A stretch of 64,000 nt of DNA from Chitinibacter sp046530675 (GTDB lineage Bacteria; Pseudomonadota; Gammaproteobacteria; Burkholderiales; Chitinibacteraceae). Shown here piece after piece: positions 51,923 through 60,339 of the stretch. Position 1 is the first letter of the stretch, and the number at the start of each line of letters is the position of its first letter. The stretch covers positions 2,790,001 through 2,854,000 of the forward strand of contig NZ_CP172558.1 of the NCBI RefSeq assembly GCF_046530675.1. The letters are read 5' to 3'. The position numbers and the translations under genes were made by a program. The notes under the pieces are model-generated. The model searched no databases. It was not told where the DNA came from and saw only the letters and a list, made by a program, of their open reading frames with translations.

Positions 51923-52741
51923 ATGCGCCGCACTGCTTTTTTCGTCTCGGGTCGTACCGGGATTACCGTCGAAATCCTTGGGCACTCATTGTTATCGCAG
52001 TTTGAAGACGTCAGCTTCAACCGGATTGTGTTGCCCTTTGTTGACACACTTGAAAAAGCCGAAGAAGTCGCGCTGCAAATTCGCAAACAGTCGCTAATTG
52101 ATGGCTGCCGGCCACTGGTTTTCAGTACGATTGCCGATTTGAAAATCCGCGCCAAAATTCAGGTTGCCGAAGCACAATCATTTGATTTTTTCGGTCAGTT
52201 TATCGGTCCGCTTGAAGAAGAACTGGGCGTCAAATCGTCGCACACGATAGGCCGCTCGCATGAAATCAGCAATTTCGAGGAATACAATAACCGTATCAAT
52301 GCAGTCAATTTTTCACTCAGTCACGACGACGGTGTCATGCCGCGCGATCTGGCCGAAGCCGATCTGATTCTGGTTGGCGTTTCGCGCTCGGGCAAAACGC
52401 CGACCTGTCTGTATATGGCGCTGCAATTTGGTATCAAGGCGGCCAATTATCCGCTGACCCCCGAAGACTTTGGTCAGCACACCTTGCCCCGATTGCTACT
52501 GCCATACCGCAACAAACTGTTCGGGCTGACGATTGATCCGGAACGTCTGCGCCAGATCCGGCAGGAGCGCAAACCCGATAGTCGCTACTGCCAGCTCGAA
52601 ACCTGCCAATTTGAAGTCGCTGAAGCTGAAGCGTTAATGCGCCAAGTTGGTGTTCCGTATTTGAATACAACGCGGATGTCGATTGAAGAGCTGGCGACGA
52701 CGATCATGCATCGTACCGGTTTGACGCGCCGGGCTTATTGA
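51923..52741 (+). CDS. ppsR: PEP synthase regulatory kinase/pyrophosphorylase
   Basis: PpsR (DUF299) inactivates PpsA by ADP-dependent phosphorylation of a Thr and reactivates it by Pi-dependent removal. The 272-residue product has the P-loop-like GVSRSGKTPTCLYMA (near residue 152) and the family starts MRRTAFFVSGRTGITVE. The divergent ppsA gene, ~195 bases away, encodes its target. Confidence 0.95.
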   Translation: MRRTAFFVSGRTGITVEILGHSLLSQFEDVSFNRIVLPFVDTLEKAEEVALQIRKQSLIDGCRPLVFSTIADLKIRAKIQVAEAQSFDFFGQFIGPLEEELGVKSSHTIGRSHEISNFEEYNNRINAVNFSLSHDDGVMPRDLAEADLILVGVSRSGKTPTCLYMALQFGIKAANYPLTPEDFGQHTLPRLLLPYRNKLFGLTIDPERLRQIRQERKPDSRYCQLETCQFEVAEAEALMRQVGVPYLNTTRMSIEELATTIMHRTGLTRRAY

Positions 52742-52898
52742 CAGTGTGAGGTGCAAATTTTCACCAAACCCAGCGCTACTGAGCCAATTTACAGCAATCC
52801 CAGTTGCATTCCATCGCTGACAGTGCTTTACAGCTTCCTAGCGCAGGGGCGAGAAGGTAAACTGCTGGCTTTATTGCCAATCCGGTTTGTGATCCGTC

Positions 52899-53627
52899 AT
52901 GACAAGTTTTGTCCACGCCGAACAGCCCGCCAGCTTGTTTGAATTCAAAAGCACCAGCACCCGTTTAACTGCCTTCATGCCGGCCAGCATTGATTGCGAC
53001 CAGCTACAGGCTGCGCTGCAGGCACAACTGGGCGGCGCGGATCATTTTCTCAGCGGCGAGCAGGTCGTCATTGATTTCAACAGTCTGCCGCAAATTCCGA
53101 GCGCGGTTGAACTCGTTGCGATGATGAATTTGCTGCGCCAGTTCGCACTGCAGCCGATTGCGGCGCAAGGTGGCAATAAAGACCAACAGGTGGCTGCGCG
53201 CGAAGCCGGTTTGATGGTTCTGCTCGAAAGCGAACTGGTTCCCCAGCATACCCCTACCCTGCATCAGTCTGAAATCATTGCGCCACAAGGCGCAACGATC
53301 ATTACCCGTCCGGTACGTACCGGACAGCAAGTTTACGCCAAGGGCGGCGATCTGATCGTACTGGCGCTGGTGTCCAATGGCGCCGAAGTCATCGCCGACG
53401 GCAATATCCACGTTTACGCCCCACTGCGTGGTCGTGCACTGGCCGGCGCGCGAGGCGATATGAATGCCCGGATTTTTACCACCTGCATGGAAGCCGAGCT
53501 GCTGTCGATTGCCGGCATTTACCGCAGTCTTGATCAGGCGTTGCCTGATTCAATTCGTGCCAAACCCGCACAGGTCTTGCTCGATCAGGAAAAAATCGTG
53601 ATCGAAGCTTTAAATAATCTGAATTAA
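52899..53627 (+). CDS. minC: Septum site-determining protein MinC
   Basis: MinC blocks FtsZ ring assembly away from mid-cell. The 242-residue product has an N-terminal domain (FEFKSTSTRLTAFMPA) and the C-terminal beta-helix that binds MinD (RTGQQVYAKGGDLIVLALVSNGAEVIADGNIHVYAPLRGRALAGARGD). The first gene of minCDE. Its start ATG lies in a T-rich stretch with a weak ribosome site. Confidence 0.95.
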   Translation: MTSFVHAEQPASLFEFKSTSTRLTAFMPASIDCDQLQAALQAQLGGADHFLSGEQVVIDFNSLPQIPSAVELVAMMNLLRQFALQPIAAQGGNKDQQVAAREAGLMVLLESELVPQHTPTLHQSEIIAPQGATIITRPVRTGQQVYAKGGDLIVLALVSNGAEVIADGNIHVYAPLRGRALAGARGDMNARIFTTCMEAELLSIAGIYRSLDQALPDSIRAKPAQVLLDQEKIVIEALNNLN

Positions 53628-53664
53628 ACCATCTCAATATTTTCAAATCATCAGGGGACACATT

Positions 53665-54474
53665 GTGGCAAAAATTGTAGTCGTAACTTCCGGCAAAGGC
53701 GGCGTAGGCAAGACCACCACCAGTGCCAGCTTTGCTTCCGGTCTGGCCTTACGCGGTTTCAAAACTGCGGTCATCGACTTTGACGTGGGTTTGCGTAATC
53801 TCGACCTGATCATGGGCTGCGAGCGCCGTGTCGTGTACGACTTTGTCAATGTCATTCAAGGCGAAGCGACTTTGCGTCAGGCGCTGATCAAGGATAAAAA
53901 CTGCGACAACCTGTATGTTTTGCCAGCGTCGCAAACACGCGATAAAGAAGCGCTATCCAAAGAAGGCGTCGAGCGCGTTCTGAACGAGCTCAAGCACGAA
54001 GGTTTTGATTACATCGTGTGTGACAGCCCGGCCGGTATCGAAACCGGCGCGTTTCTGGCGCTGTATTACGCCGACGAAGCAATTGTTGTGACCAATCCTG
54101 AAGTATCGTCAGTGCGCGACTCGGATCGTATCATCGGTATTCTCGATGCCAAATCGAAAAAGGCCGAAGAAGGCGGTACGGTGAAAACGCATCTGCTGAT
54201 TACCCGTTACAGCCCGGCACGCGTTGAATCAGGCGAAATGCTTTCGCTCGACGATGTGCAGCATCTGCTGCGCATTTCGCTGATCGGCATTATTCCGGAA
54301 TCCGAATCAGTGCTGCAGGCATCGAACTCGGGAACTCCGGCGATTCACAATGCAGGTACCGATGTATCGGAAGCGTATAAAGACGTCATCGCGCGTTTCC
54401 TCGGTGAAGAAAAACCACTTCGCTTTATCGAAGTACCAAAACAGTCGATCTGGAAACGGTTGTTCGGAGGCTAA
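53665..54474 (+). CDS. minD: Septum site-determining ATPase MinD
   Basis: MinD is the membrane-cycling ATPase that carries MinC to the poles. The 269-residue product has the deviant Walker A SGKGGVGKTT (K11, K16), DFDVGLRNLDLIMGCE, CDSPAGIE, and an amphipathic C-terminal tail ending SIWKRLFGG that targets the membrane. It starts with GTG, with AGGGGACA upstream. minE follows three bases after. Confidence 0.97.
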   Translation: MAKIVVVTSGKGGVGKTTTSASFASGLALRGFKTAVIDFDVGLRNLDLIMGCERRVVYDFVNVIQGEATLRQALIKDKNCDNLYVLPASQTRDKEALSKEGVERVLNELKHEGFDYIVCDSPAGIETGAFLALYYADEAIVVTNPEVSSVRDSDRIIGILDAKSKKAEEGGTVKTHLLITRYSPARVESGEMLSLDDVQHLLRISLIGIIPESESVLQASNSGTPAIHNAGTDVSEAYKDVIARFLGEEKPLRFIEVPKQSIWKRLFGG

Positions 54475-54477
54475 ATC

Positions 54478-54744
54478 ATGTCAATTCTTGTCTATCTGTT
54501 TGGTGAAAAGAAAAAAACCGCTTCGGTCGCGCGCGAACGATTGCAAATCATTCTGGCGCACGAACGTGGCGGACGCGAAGCGCCGGATTACCTGCCGCAA
54601 TTGCAGCGCGAACTGGTCGAAGTGATTTCCAAATACGTGGCTATCGATCCGAATGACATCAAAGTGCAACTCGATCGCAAAGACGAATTTGAAGTGCTCG
54701 AAGTCAATATCGTTCTGCCGGAACATCGCAAAGCAGCGGTCTAA
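54478..54744 (+). CDS. minE: Cell division topological factor MinE
   Basis: MinE stimulates MinD hydrolysis and drives pole-to-pole oscillation. The 88-residue product has the MinD-binding helix (TASVARERLQIILAHERGG) and the dimer domain (YLPQLQRELVEVISKYVAIDPNDIKVQLDR). Its length and position after minD are standard. Confidence 0.96.
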   Translation: MSILVYLFGEKKKTASVARERLQIILAHERGGREAPDYLPQLQRELVEVISKYVAIDPNDIKVQLDRKDEFEVLEVNIVLPEHRKAAV

Positions 54745-54841
54745 ACGGCCCCAAGATCAGGGGAGCAATCCCCTGCTCTGCAAGTAAACTGCAATGATAT
54801 AATCGGCTAAATTCAGTTCAGCACGGCGTTCGAGAGACACA

Positions 54842-55651
54842 ATGACCATTAGCATCAAAACCGCAGACGAAATCGAAAAAATGCGCGTCGCAGGCCGCCT
54901 AGGCAGCGAAGTACTCGACTACATCACGCCATTTATTGTTCCCGGCATCACGACTGCCGAAATTGACCGTCTGTGCCACGAGTATATGGTCAATGTGCAG
55001 GGTACCATCCCAGCGCCCTTGAATTACTGTCCTCCTGGCTATATACCCTACCCGAAATCGATCTGCACCTCGGTGAATAACGTGATTTGTCACGGTATTC
55101 CGAACGACAAACCGCTGAAAAACGGTGACGTCGTCAACCTCGATATCACCGTGATCAAAGATGGCTACCACGGCGACAATAGCCGGATGTTCATGGTCGG
55201 CGATAATGTCGCCAGCCACGCCAAACGGCTGTCGCAAATCACTTACGACTGCATGTGGATCGGTATCGAGCAAGTCAAACCGGGCGCGCATTTTGGCGAT
55301 ATCGGCGCGGCGATCCAGAAATACGCCGAAAAAGCCGGTTATTCGGTCGTTCGTGAATTCTGCGGTCATGGCATCGGCTCGGTCTTTCACGAAGAACCGC
55401 AAGTGCTGCATTACGGCAAGGCCGGTACTGGCCCGGTGATGCAGGCCGGAATGATTTTCACCATCGAGCCGATGATCAACGCCGGTAAGCGCGACATCAA
55501 GCAAATGAACGACGGCTGGACGATTGTGACCAAAGATCGCAGCCTGTCGGCGCAGTGGGAACACACGATTTTGGTCACCGAAACCGGTTACGAAGTGCTG
55601 ACGATCTCAAACGGCTCTCCGGCCAAGCCGGAGAAATACCTGCTGGGGTAA
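54842..55651 (+). CDS. map: Methionine aminopeptidase, type Ia
   Basis: Map removes the N-terminal Met from new proteins. The 269-residue product has all five metal ligands of the pita-bread fold: the two Asp in VVNLDITVIKDGYHGDNSRMF, His in CGHGIGSVFHEEPQ, Glu in FTIEPM and Glu in QWEHTILVT. A one-mismatch GGTAT element (55001-55047, GGTAC...ATACC) lies inside. It is followed by a hairpin terminator. Confidence 0.96.
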   Translation: MTISIKTADEIEKMRVAGRLGSEVLDYITPFIVPGITTAEIDRLCHEYMVNVQGTIPAPLNYCPPGYIPYPKSICTSVNNVICHGIPNDKPLKNGDVVNLDITVIKDGYHGDNSRMFMVGDNVASHAKRLSQITYDCMWIGIEQVKPGAHFGDIGAAIQKYAEKAGYSVVREFCGHGIGSVFHEEPQVLHYGKAGTGPVMQAGMIFTIEPMINAGKRDIKQMNDGWTIVTKDRSLSAQWEHTILVTETGYEVLTISNGSPAKPEKYLLG

Positions 55652-55673
55652 TCAGCGGCAATTCAATTAAACT

Positions 55674-55700
55674 GGGTATTGCGATGCAATACCCTTTTTT
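55674..55700 (+). terminator. Rho-independent terminator after map
   Basis: A perfect 9-bp stem GGGTATTGC/GCAATACCC with a 3-base loop and six T. It ends directly before the first possible glnD start. The GGTAAT to ATACC span 55647-55693 is also a one-mismatch member of the 47-bp element family. Confidence 0.88.
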
Positions 55701-55724
55701 ATGCGTTTTATTCTGGATAAAAAC

Positions 55725-58301
55725 ATGCGCTCAGTCACCGCCATTCGTACCGCTTATGCCAGCGCCAAGGCCGAGTTGAAAACACAGTTTGCCATTGCAG
55801 CACAGGCCGCGCCCTTGCTCAACGAGCTGGCGGCGCTCACCGATACGACGCTGGCTGAACTGTGGAATCGGCATGAATTTACCAACGAGGTATTGCTCGC
55901 AGCAGTAGGTGGATATGGACGTGGAGAGCTATACCCCCATTCAGATATTGACCTGCTGATCCTGCTACCTGATCAGCCCAGCGCAGCGCTGCTGGAAAAA
56001 CTGGAAATTTTCGTCGGTGAACTATGGGATATCGGCCTCGAAGTCGGTCATTCGGTGCGAACGATTGCCGATTGCCTGAATGAAGCAGAGCGCGATATCA
56101 CAGTGCAAACCGCGCTGCTTGAAACGCGCGTGCTGGTTGGCGATGAGCAACGCTTTGCCGATTTCATGGACACGGTGCACCGGCATATTGATCCGAAAGA
56201 GTTTTTCGACGCCAAGCTGATCGAACAGCAAGCGCGTTATGCCAAATTTCAGAACGCAACGTACAAGCTCGAACCCAATATCAAGGAAGCACCGGGCGGG
56301 CTGCGCGATTTGCATCTGATCGGCTGGATTGCTGCCAGCCAGCGTCTGGGTCGCGACTGGCATGCGCTGGCGGCGCTGGGTATGCTGACCGTCGAGGAAA
56401 ACGAAAAACTCTGCGAAGCCGAACGCGTGCTGCGCACCTATCGCATTGCCTTGCACTGGCGCGCCAAACGCCGCGAAGACCGCATCCTGTTTGATTATCA
56501 GAATGCACTGGCCAAAGAATTCGATTTTGACGATATCTCAACCGCAGGCCGGATCACCCAACGCGCATCGGAAGCGTTTATGGCCGAATATTATCTGGCC
56601 GCGCGGATTGTGACTCAGCTGGTGCCGCTGCTGGTGCAGGCGCTGCGTGCGCGGCTGTTTTCGTATATCGGCTATGAAACCATCCGTATCGACGATGATT
56701 TTCTGATTCGCAACGACTTGCTCGAAATCAGCGATCTGACACTGTTCGAGCGCAAACCGGCGAGCATACTGGCGCTGTTTTTGCACCTGGAACAGCGCCG
56801 CGAAGCGCGTGATATTGCCCCCGAAACACTGCGCGCACTCTGGCATGCACGCAATAAAATCGACGATGATTTTCTGGCGAATGAACACCACCGCCAGCTG
56901 TTTATTGCGTTATTTCGCGAGCCGCGCGGTCTGACGCGGATTTTGCGCCGCATGAACCAGTACGGCGTACTTGGGCGCTATATTCCGGAATTCGGCGATA
57001 TTGTCGGCCGGATGCAGCATGATCTGTTCCATGTTTACACCGTTGACGAACATACACTGATGGTGCTGCGCAATGTCCGCCGCTTTGCCGTCAACGCGTT
57101 CACGCATGAATACCCGCTGTGCTCGCGCCTGCTTGAAGAATTCGAGCGCCCTGAAGTGCTGTATCTGGCGGCACTGTTTCACGACATCGGCAAAGGTCGC
57201 GGCGGCGATCACTCGCAGCTCGGAGCCGAAATTACCCGTCACTGGGTCAATCAGCACCCGTTGCCGCAGGATGATCGTGATCTGATCGTCTGGCTGGTGA
57301 CGCATCATTTGACGATGTCGTCAGTCGCACAAAAACAGGACGTTTACGATCCCGAAGTCATCGCAGAATTTGCCGCACTGGTCAAAGATCAGCGCCATTT
57401 GATCGCGCTGTATCTGCTGACCGTCGCCGATATTCGCGGCACCAGCCCGAAAGTCTGGAACGGCTGGAAAGCCAAATTGCTTGAAGACCTGTTCAAAGGT
57501 ACGGTGCGCTATCTCAATAGCCAGAATATCACCGCACATTCATGGCTCAATGACAGGCAGGACGAAGCGCTGCGGCTGTTGCGGCTGTATGGTTTCCGCG
57601 AAGACGCGCATCAACCCTTCTGGCAGCTGCTCGATACCGTCTACTTCCTGCGCCATGATGCGCGCGATATTGCCTGGCATACGCGCGTTTTGCTCGGCCA
57701 TATCGATAGTGATAAGCCGATTGTCAAAGCCAAATTATCCGAATCGGGCGAAGGTTTGCAGGTCGTCGTGTATACGCTCGATCAGCCCGATTTGTTTGCG
57801 CAGATTTGCAGCTTTTTCGAGCGCGCTGGTTACAGCATTTTTGACGCACATATCCACACGACGAAACACGGCTACGCACTCGATACTTTTTATGTGTATA
57901 TCCCCGACGGGCTGGGTACTTCGTACCGCGACCTGATTAATTATGTCGAATACGAGCTGGCCGATTGCATTGCCAAAAAACAGCCTTTGCAGGCGTCAAA
58001 CAGCCGGCGAATTTCACGCCAGCAAAAGCATTTTCCGGTACGCACGCATGTGCAGATTCGCGAAGATGAACGCGGCAAGTTTTATATTTTGTCCGTTGCC
58101 GCAGGCGACAGACCCGGTCTGCTCTCGACCATCGCTCGCATTCTGGCGAGCAACCGGATCGAAATCCAGTCGGCCAAAATCATGACACTGGGCGAGCGCG
58201 CCGAAGACCATTTTCTGATCAAAGGCAATGTACTGGGCGACGAGCGTTCGCGATTACAGATCGAGAATGATTTGTTGCAGGCGCTCAACCCCACCGCCTA
58301 A
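55725..58301 (+). CDS. glnD: PII uridylyltransferase/uridylyl-removing enzyme GlnD
   Basis: GlnD senses glutamine and modifies PII to set nitrogen status. The ~858-residue product has the nucleotidyltransferase site GGYGRGELYPHSDIDLL (G-S and two Asp), a linker, the HD hydrolase domain (ALFHDIGKGRGGDHSQLG), and two C-terminal ACT domains (near residues 680-740 and 790-858). ATG at 55701 is the first possible start but touches the terminator T run, so I prefer 55725. An exact GGTAT element lies within the nucleotidyltransferase motif. Confidence 0.95.
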   Translation: MRSVTAIRTAYASAKAELKTQFAIAAQAAPLLNELAALTDTTLAELWNRHEFTNEVLLAAVGGYGRGELYPHSDIDLLILLPDQPSAALLEKLEIFVGELWDIGLEVGHSVRTIADCLNEAERDITVQTALLETRVLVGDEQRFADFMDTVHRHIDPKEFFDAKLIEQQARYAKFQNATYKLEPNIKEAPGGLRDLHLIGWIAASQRLGRDWHALAALGMLTVEENEKLCEAERVLRTYRIALHWRAKRREDRILFDYQNALAKEFDFDDISTAGRITQRASEAFMAEYYLAARIVTQLVPLLVQALRARLFSYIGYETIRIDDDFLIRNDLLEISDLTLFERKPASILALFLHLEQRREARDIAPETLRALWHARNKIDDDFLANEHHRQLFIALFREPRGLTRILRRMNQYGVLGRYIPEFGDIVGRMQHDLFHVYTVDEHTLMVLRNVRRFAVNAFTHEYPLCSRLLEEFERPEVLYLAALFHDIGKGRGGDHSQLGAEITRHWVNQHPLPQDDRDLIVWLVTHHLTMSSVAQKQDVYDPEVIAEFAALVKDQRHLIALYLLTVADIRGTSPKVWNGWKAKLLEDLFKGTVRYLNSQNITAHSWLNDRQDEALRLLRLYGFREDAHQPFWQLLDTVYFLRHDARDIAWHTRVLLGHIDSDKPIVKAKLSESGEGLQVVVYTLDQPDLFAQICSFFERAGYSIFDAHIHTTKHGYALDTFYVYIPDGLGTSYRDLINYVEYELADCIAKKQPLQASNSRRISRQQKHFPVRTHVQIREDERGKFYILSVAAGDRPGLLSTIARILASNRIEIQSAKIMTLGERAEDHFLIKGNVLGDERSRLQIENDLLQALNPTA
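55889..55935. repeat. GGTAT-N37-ATACC element, exact copy inside glnD
   Basis: GGTATTGC at the left, ATACCCC at the right; the longest end match of all coding copies. It covers the conserved GGYGRGELYPHSD motif, whose codons here are GTA, GGA, GGA, GGA and CTA, unlike the C/G-ending choices around it. Protein conservation rules out an insertion. Confidence 0.8.
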
Positions 58302-58307
58302 ATTAGC

Positions 58308-58360
58308 ATGGGTATATTCATCAAGAGCAATAACAATAAGCACTTGATGAATATACCCAT
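58308..58360. repeat. Perfect hairpin between glnD and purU carrying an exact GGTAT element
   Basis: Two 18-base arms (ATGGGTATATTCATCAAG and its exact complement) around a 17-base loop. The GGTAT-N37-ATACC core is 58311-58357. It sits between convergent genes and has no T tract, so it is not a standard terminator, though it could still stop or protect both transcripts. Confidence 0.85.
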
Positions 58361-58377
58361 AAGGCAATCAAATACGA

Positions 58378-59232
58378 TCAGTCAAAAATCACCGTTTTGT
58401 TTGAATACACCAATACACGGTGCTCCAAATGCCAGCGCACGGCACGAGACAGCACGACGCGCTCCAGATCACGCCCTTTTTGAATCAGCGCTTCGACATT
58501 GTCACGATGCGAAATGCGATTCACGTCCTGCTCGATAATCGGGCCGTCGTCGAGAATCTCAGTCACATAATGGCTAGTCGCACCGATCAGCTTCACGCCA
58601 CGGGCAAAAGCGCGATGGTAAGGCTTGGCGCCGTCAAACGCTGGCAAAAAGCTATGGTGAATATTAATCACGCGTTGCGGATATTGCGCGGTAAAGTCGT
58701 GGCTCAAGACCTGCATATAGCGAGCCAGCACGATCAGATCAATGCCCTTCTCGCGCAATAAAGCTTGCTGCTGTGCTTCAGCCTCGGCTTTATTGTCTTT
58801 GGTAACGGCGATCACGTGATATTCAATGCCGTAAAACTCGGCCAGTGCGCGACAATCTTCGTGATTGGAAATAATCAGCGGAATCTCGCACAAAAGTTCA
58901 CCGCTTTTGTGGCGATGCAGTAAATCAACCAGACAATGATCATATTTGGAAACAAAAATCGCCATTTTTTGCGGGCGATTGGACAGCGCGACTTTCCATT
59001 GCATTTCGAATCGGTCTGCAATCGGCTGAAATGCCGCCGAAAATGCATTCATATCGAGTGTGAAATCGGACAAATCCCACTCAATCCGCATCAGAAACAG
59101 GTTATCGGTCTCATCCTGATGCTGATCAGAGTGAACAATATTGGCGTTATAGGTATATAGAAAGTTGGCAATTGCCGCTGAAAGACCTTTGCGGTCCGGA
59201 CAGCTGATAAGCAGAGTGGCAGTTTGATTCAT
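58378..59232 (-). CDS. purU: Formyltetrahydrofolate deformylase
   Basis: PurU hydrolyses 10-formyl-THF to formate and THF, balancing one-carbon pools. The 284-residue product has an N-terminal ACT-like regulatory domain (LLISCPDRKGLSAAIANFLYTYNANIV) and a formyltransferase-like catalytic domain with the conserved LPAFDGAKPYHRAFARGVKLIGATSHYVTEILDDGPIIEQ (Asp/His). I start at MNQTATLL; the frame runs nine codons further. It is convergent with glnD. Confidence 0.95.
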   Translation of the reverse strand: MNQTATLLISCPDRKGLSAAIANFLYTYNANIVHSDQHQDETDNLFLMRIEWDLSDFTLDMNAFSAAFQPIADRFEMQWKVALSNRPQKMAIFVSKYDHCLVDLLHRHKSGELLCEIPLIISNHEDCRALAEFYGIEYHVIAVTKDNKAEAEAQQQALLREKGIDLIVLARYMQVLSHDFTAQYPQRVINIHHSFLPAFDGAKPYHRAFARGVKLIGATSHYVTEILDDGPIIEQDVNRISHRDNVEALIQKGRDLERVVLSRAVRWHLEHRVLVYSNKTVIFD

Positions 59233-59307
59233 GGCAGTTTCGCAGACGTAATATGCCAATGATTCTAACAGCCGACGCCACGCCGCAACAGGTTTTCATC
59301 GTCGCTG

Positions 59308-59688
59308 TTAATTGATATGCCTCAGAGAACGCAAAGTATGCTGATATATTTTGCTGCTCAAGCGCTGCGTCCCGACCGTTAATTGCGCCTGAATAAAAAG
59401 CTGTTCGAAAATCGGGCCATAGCCATATTCGGGAATCTGCACATTCCAGCACCAGCCATTGGCCGTTTGATTATCTCTGGTCAGATCAAAAGGATAATCG
59501 AACAGCGCGGCATAAATCGCTTTGCCTATTCCGAGCGTACGGGCAGGATTGATTTTGCGCCGACCATCCGGACTGATTTCATGATCCAGTGCACGAAATA
59601 CCAAAACCATCGTCTGTTCGGGCAATAAACCATCGAGTTTGGCCATTTGCGCCGCTGCCAGCACGATTTCCTTTGGTATGATGTCCAT
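59308..59688 (-). CDS. Small protein of unknown function
   Basis: I do not recognise a family. The 126-residue product has no signal peptide and no membrane segment. It is mixed alpha/beta in appearance (MDIIPKEIVLAAAQMAKLDGLLPEQ, GPIFEQLFIQAQLTVGTQRLSSKIY) with one Trp pair (NGWCWN). It lies upstream of purU on the same strand, 75 bases away. Its codon use matches the neighbours, so I judge it a real gene. Confidence 0.6.
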   Translation of the reverse strand: MDIIPKEIVLAAAQMAKLDGLLPEQTMVLVFRALDHEISPDGRRKINPARTLGIGKAIYAALFDYPFDLTRDNQTANGWCWNVQIPEYGYGPIFEQLFIQAQLTVGTQRLSSKIYQHTLRSLRHIN

Positions 59689-59782
59689 TTTCGGTACTCC
59701 ATCAAAATCAGCCTGTTTATCAGCAGCTTAGTTGACACCGAACCACAATCAATTCCGTCCATCAGCTTACAGAAAACCGCCC

Positions 59783-60247
59783 ATGTTTGACATTGTGCTC
59801 TATCAGCCCGAAATCCCGCCCAACACCGGCAATATCATCCGTCTGGCCGCCAATACCGGCTGCCATTTACATTTGGTCAAGCCGCTGGGCTTTCCGCTCG
59901 ATGACGCCAAAATGCGCCGCGCCGGACTTGATTATCACGAATACGCCCAAATGCAGGTGCACGAAAACTGGGCCGCGTGTCGTGCAGCACTGGCTGGACG
60001 ACGTTTTCTGGCCGGAACGACCAAGGGCTCGCAGCGCTACGACAAAATCAATTACCAGAGCGGTGATGTGCTGGTTTTTGGCCCGGAAACACGCGGGCTA
60101 CCGGCCGAAATCCTCGCCGAATTTGCGAGTACCGAGCGTATCCGCCTGCCTATGCATCCGGACAACCGCAGCCTGAATCTATCCAATGCCGTTGCCATTA
60201 CCGTTTATGAAGCCTGGCGGCAGAATGATTTTGCCGGTGGCAACTAA
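59783..60247 (+). CDS. trmL: tRNA (cytidine/uridine-2'-O-)-methyltransferase TrmL
   Basis: TrmL methylates the ribose of base 34 in two tRNA(Leu). The 154-residue product is a minimal SPOUT protein with the three knotted motifs: IPPNTGNIIRLAANTG, LVFGPETRGLP and IRLPMHPDNRSLNLSNAVAITVYEAWRQ. I start at MFDIVLYQ; the frame runs 17 codons further. A bidirectional terminator follows. Confidence 0.95.
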   Translation: MFDIVLYQPEIPPNTGNIIRLAANTGCHLHLVKPLGFPLDDAKMRRAGLDYHEYAQMQVHENWAACRAALAGRRFLAGTTKGSQRYDKINYQSGDVLVFGPETRGLPAEILAEFASTERIRLPMHPDNRSLNLSNAVAITVYEAWRQNDFAGGN

Positions 60248-60258
60248 AAATCCTCCGC

Positions 60259-60288
60259 AAAAAAGGCCGGTCAATGACCGGCCTTTTC
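60259..60288. terminator. Bidirectional terminator between trmL and the globin gene
   Basis: Stem AAAAGGCCGGTCA/TGACCGGCCTTTT, with A run on one side and T run on the other. It serves the convergent trmL and globin genes. Confidence 0.9.
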
Positions 60289-60291
60289 ACA

Positions 60292-60338
60292 GGTATTGCT
60301 TTGAAATTCAAATTTAACATGGACTACAAGCACATACC
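60292..60338. repeat. GGTAT-N37-ATACC element, exact copy at the globin gene end
   Basis: It opens GGTATTGC and ends ATACCCC, only four bases after the terminator and touching the globin stop codon. Interior arms match only partly, so it is mainly the two ends that are kept. Confidence 0.75.
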
Positions 60339-60339
60339 C

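Noticed and set aside
52751..52942. A 63-codon frame upstream of minC
   Set aside because: It overlaps the minC start, has no ribosome site and no recognisable features; the spacer is most simply non-coding.
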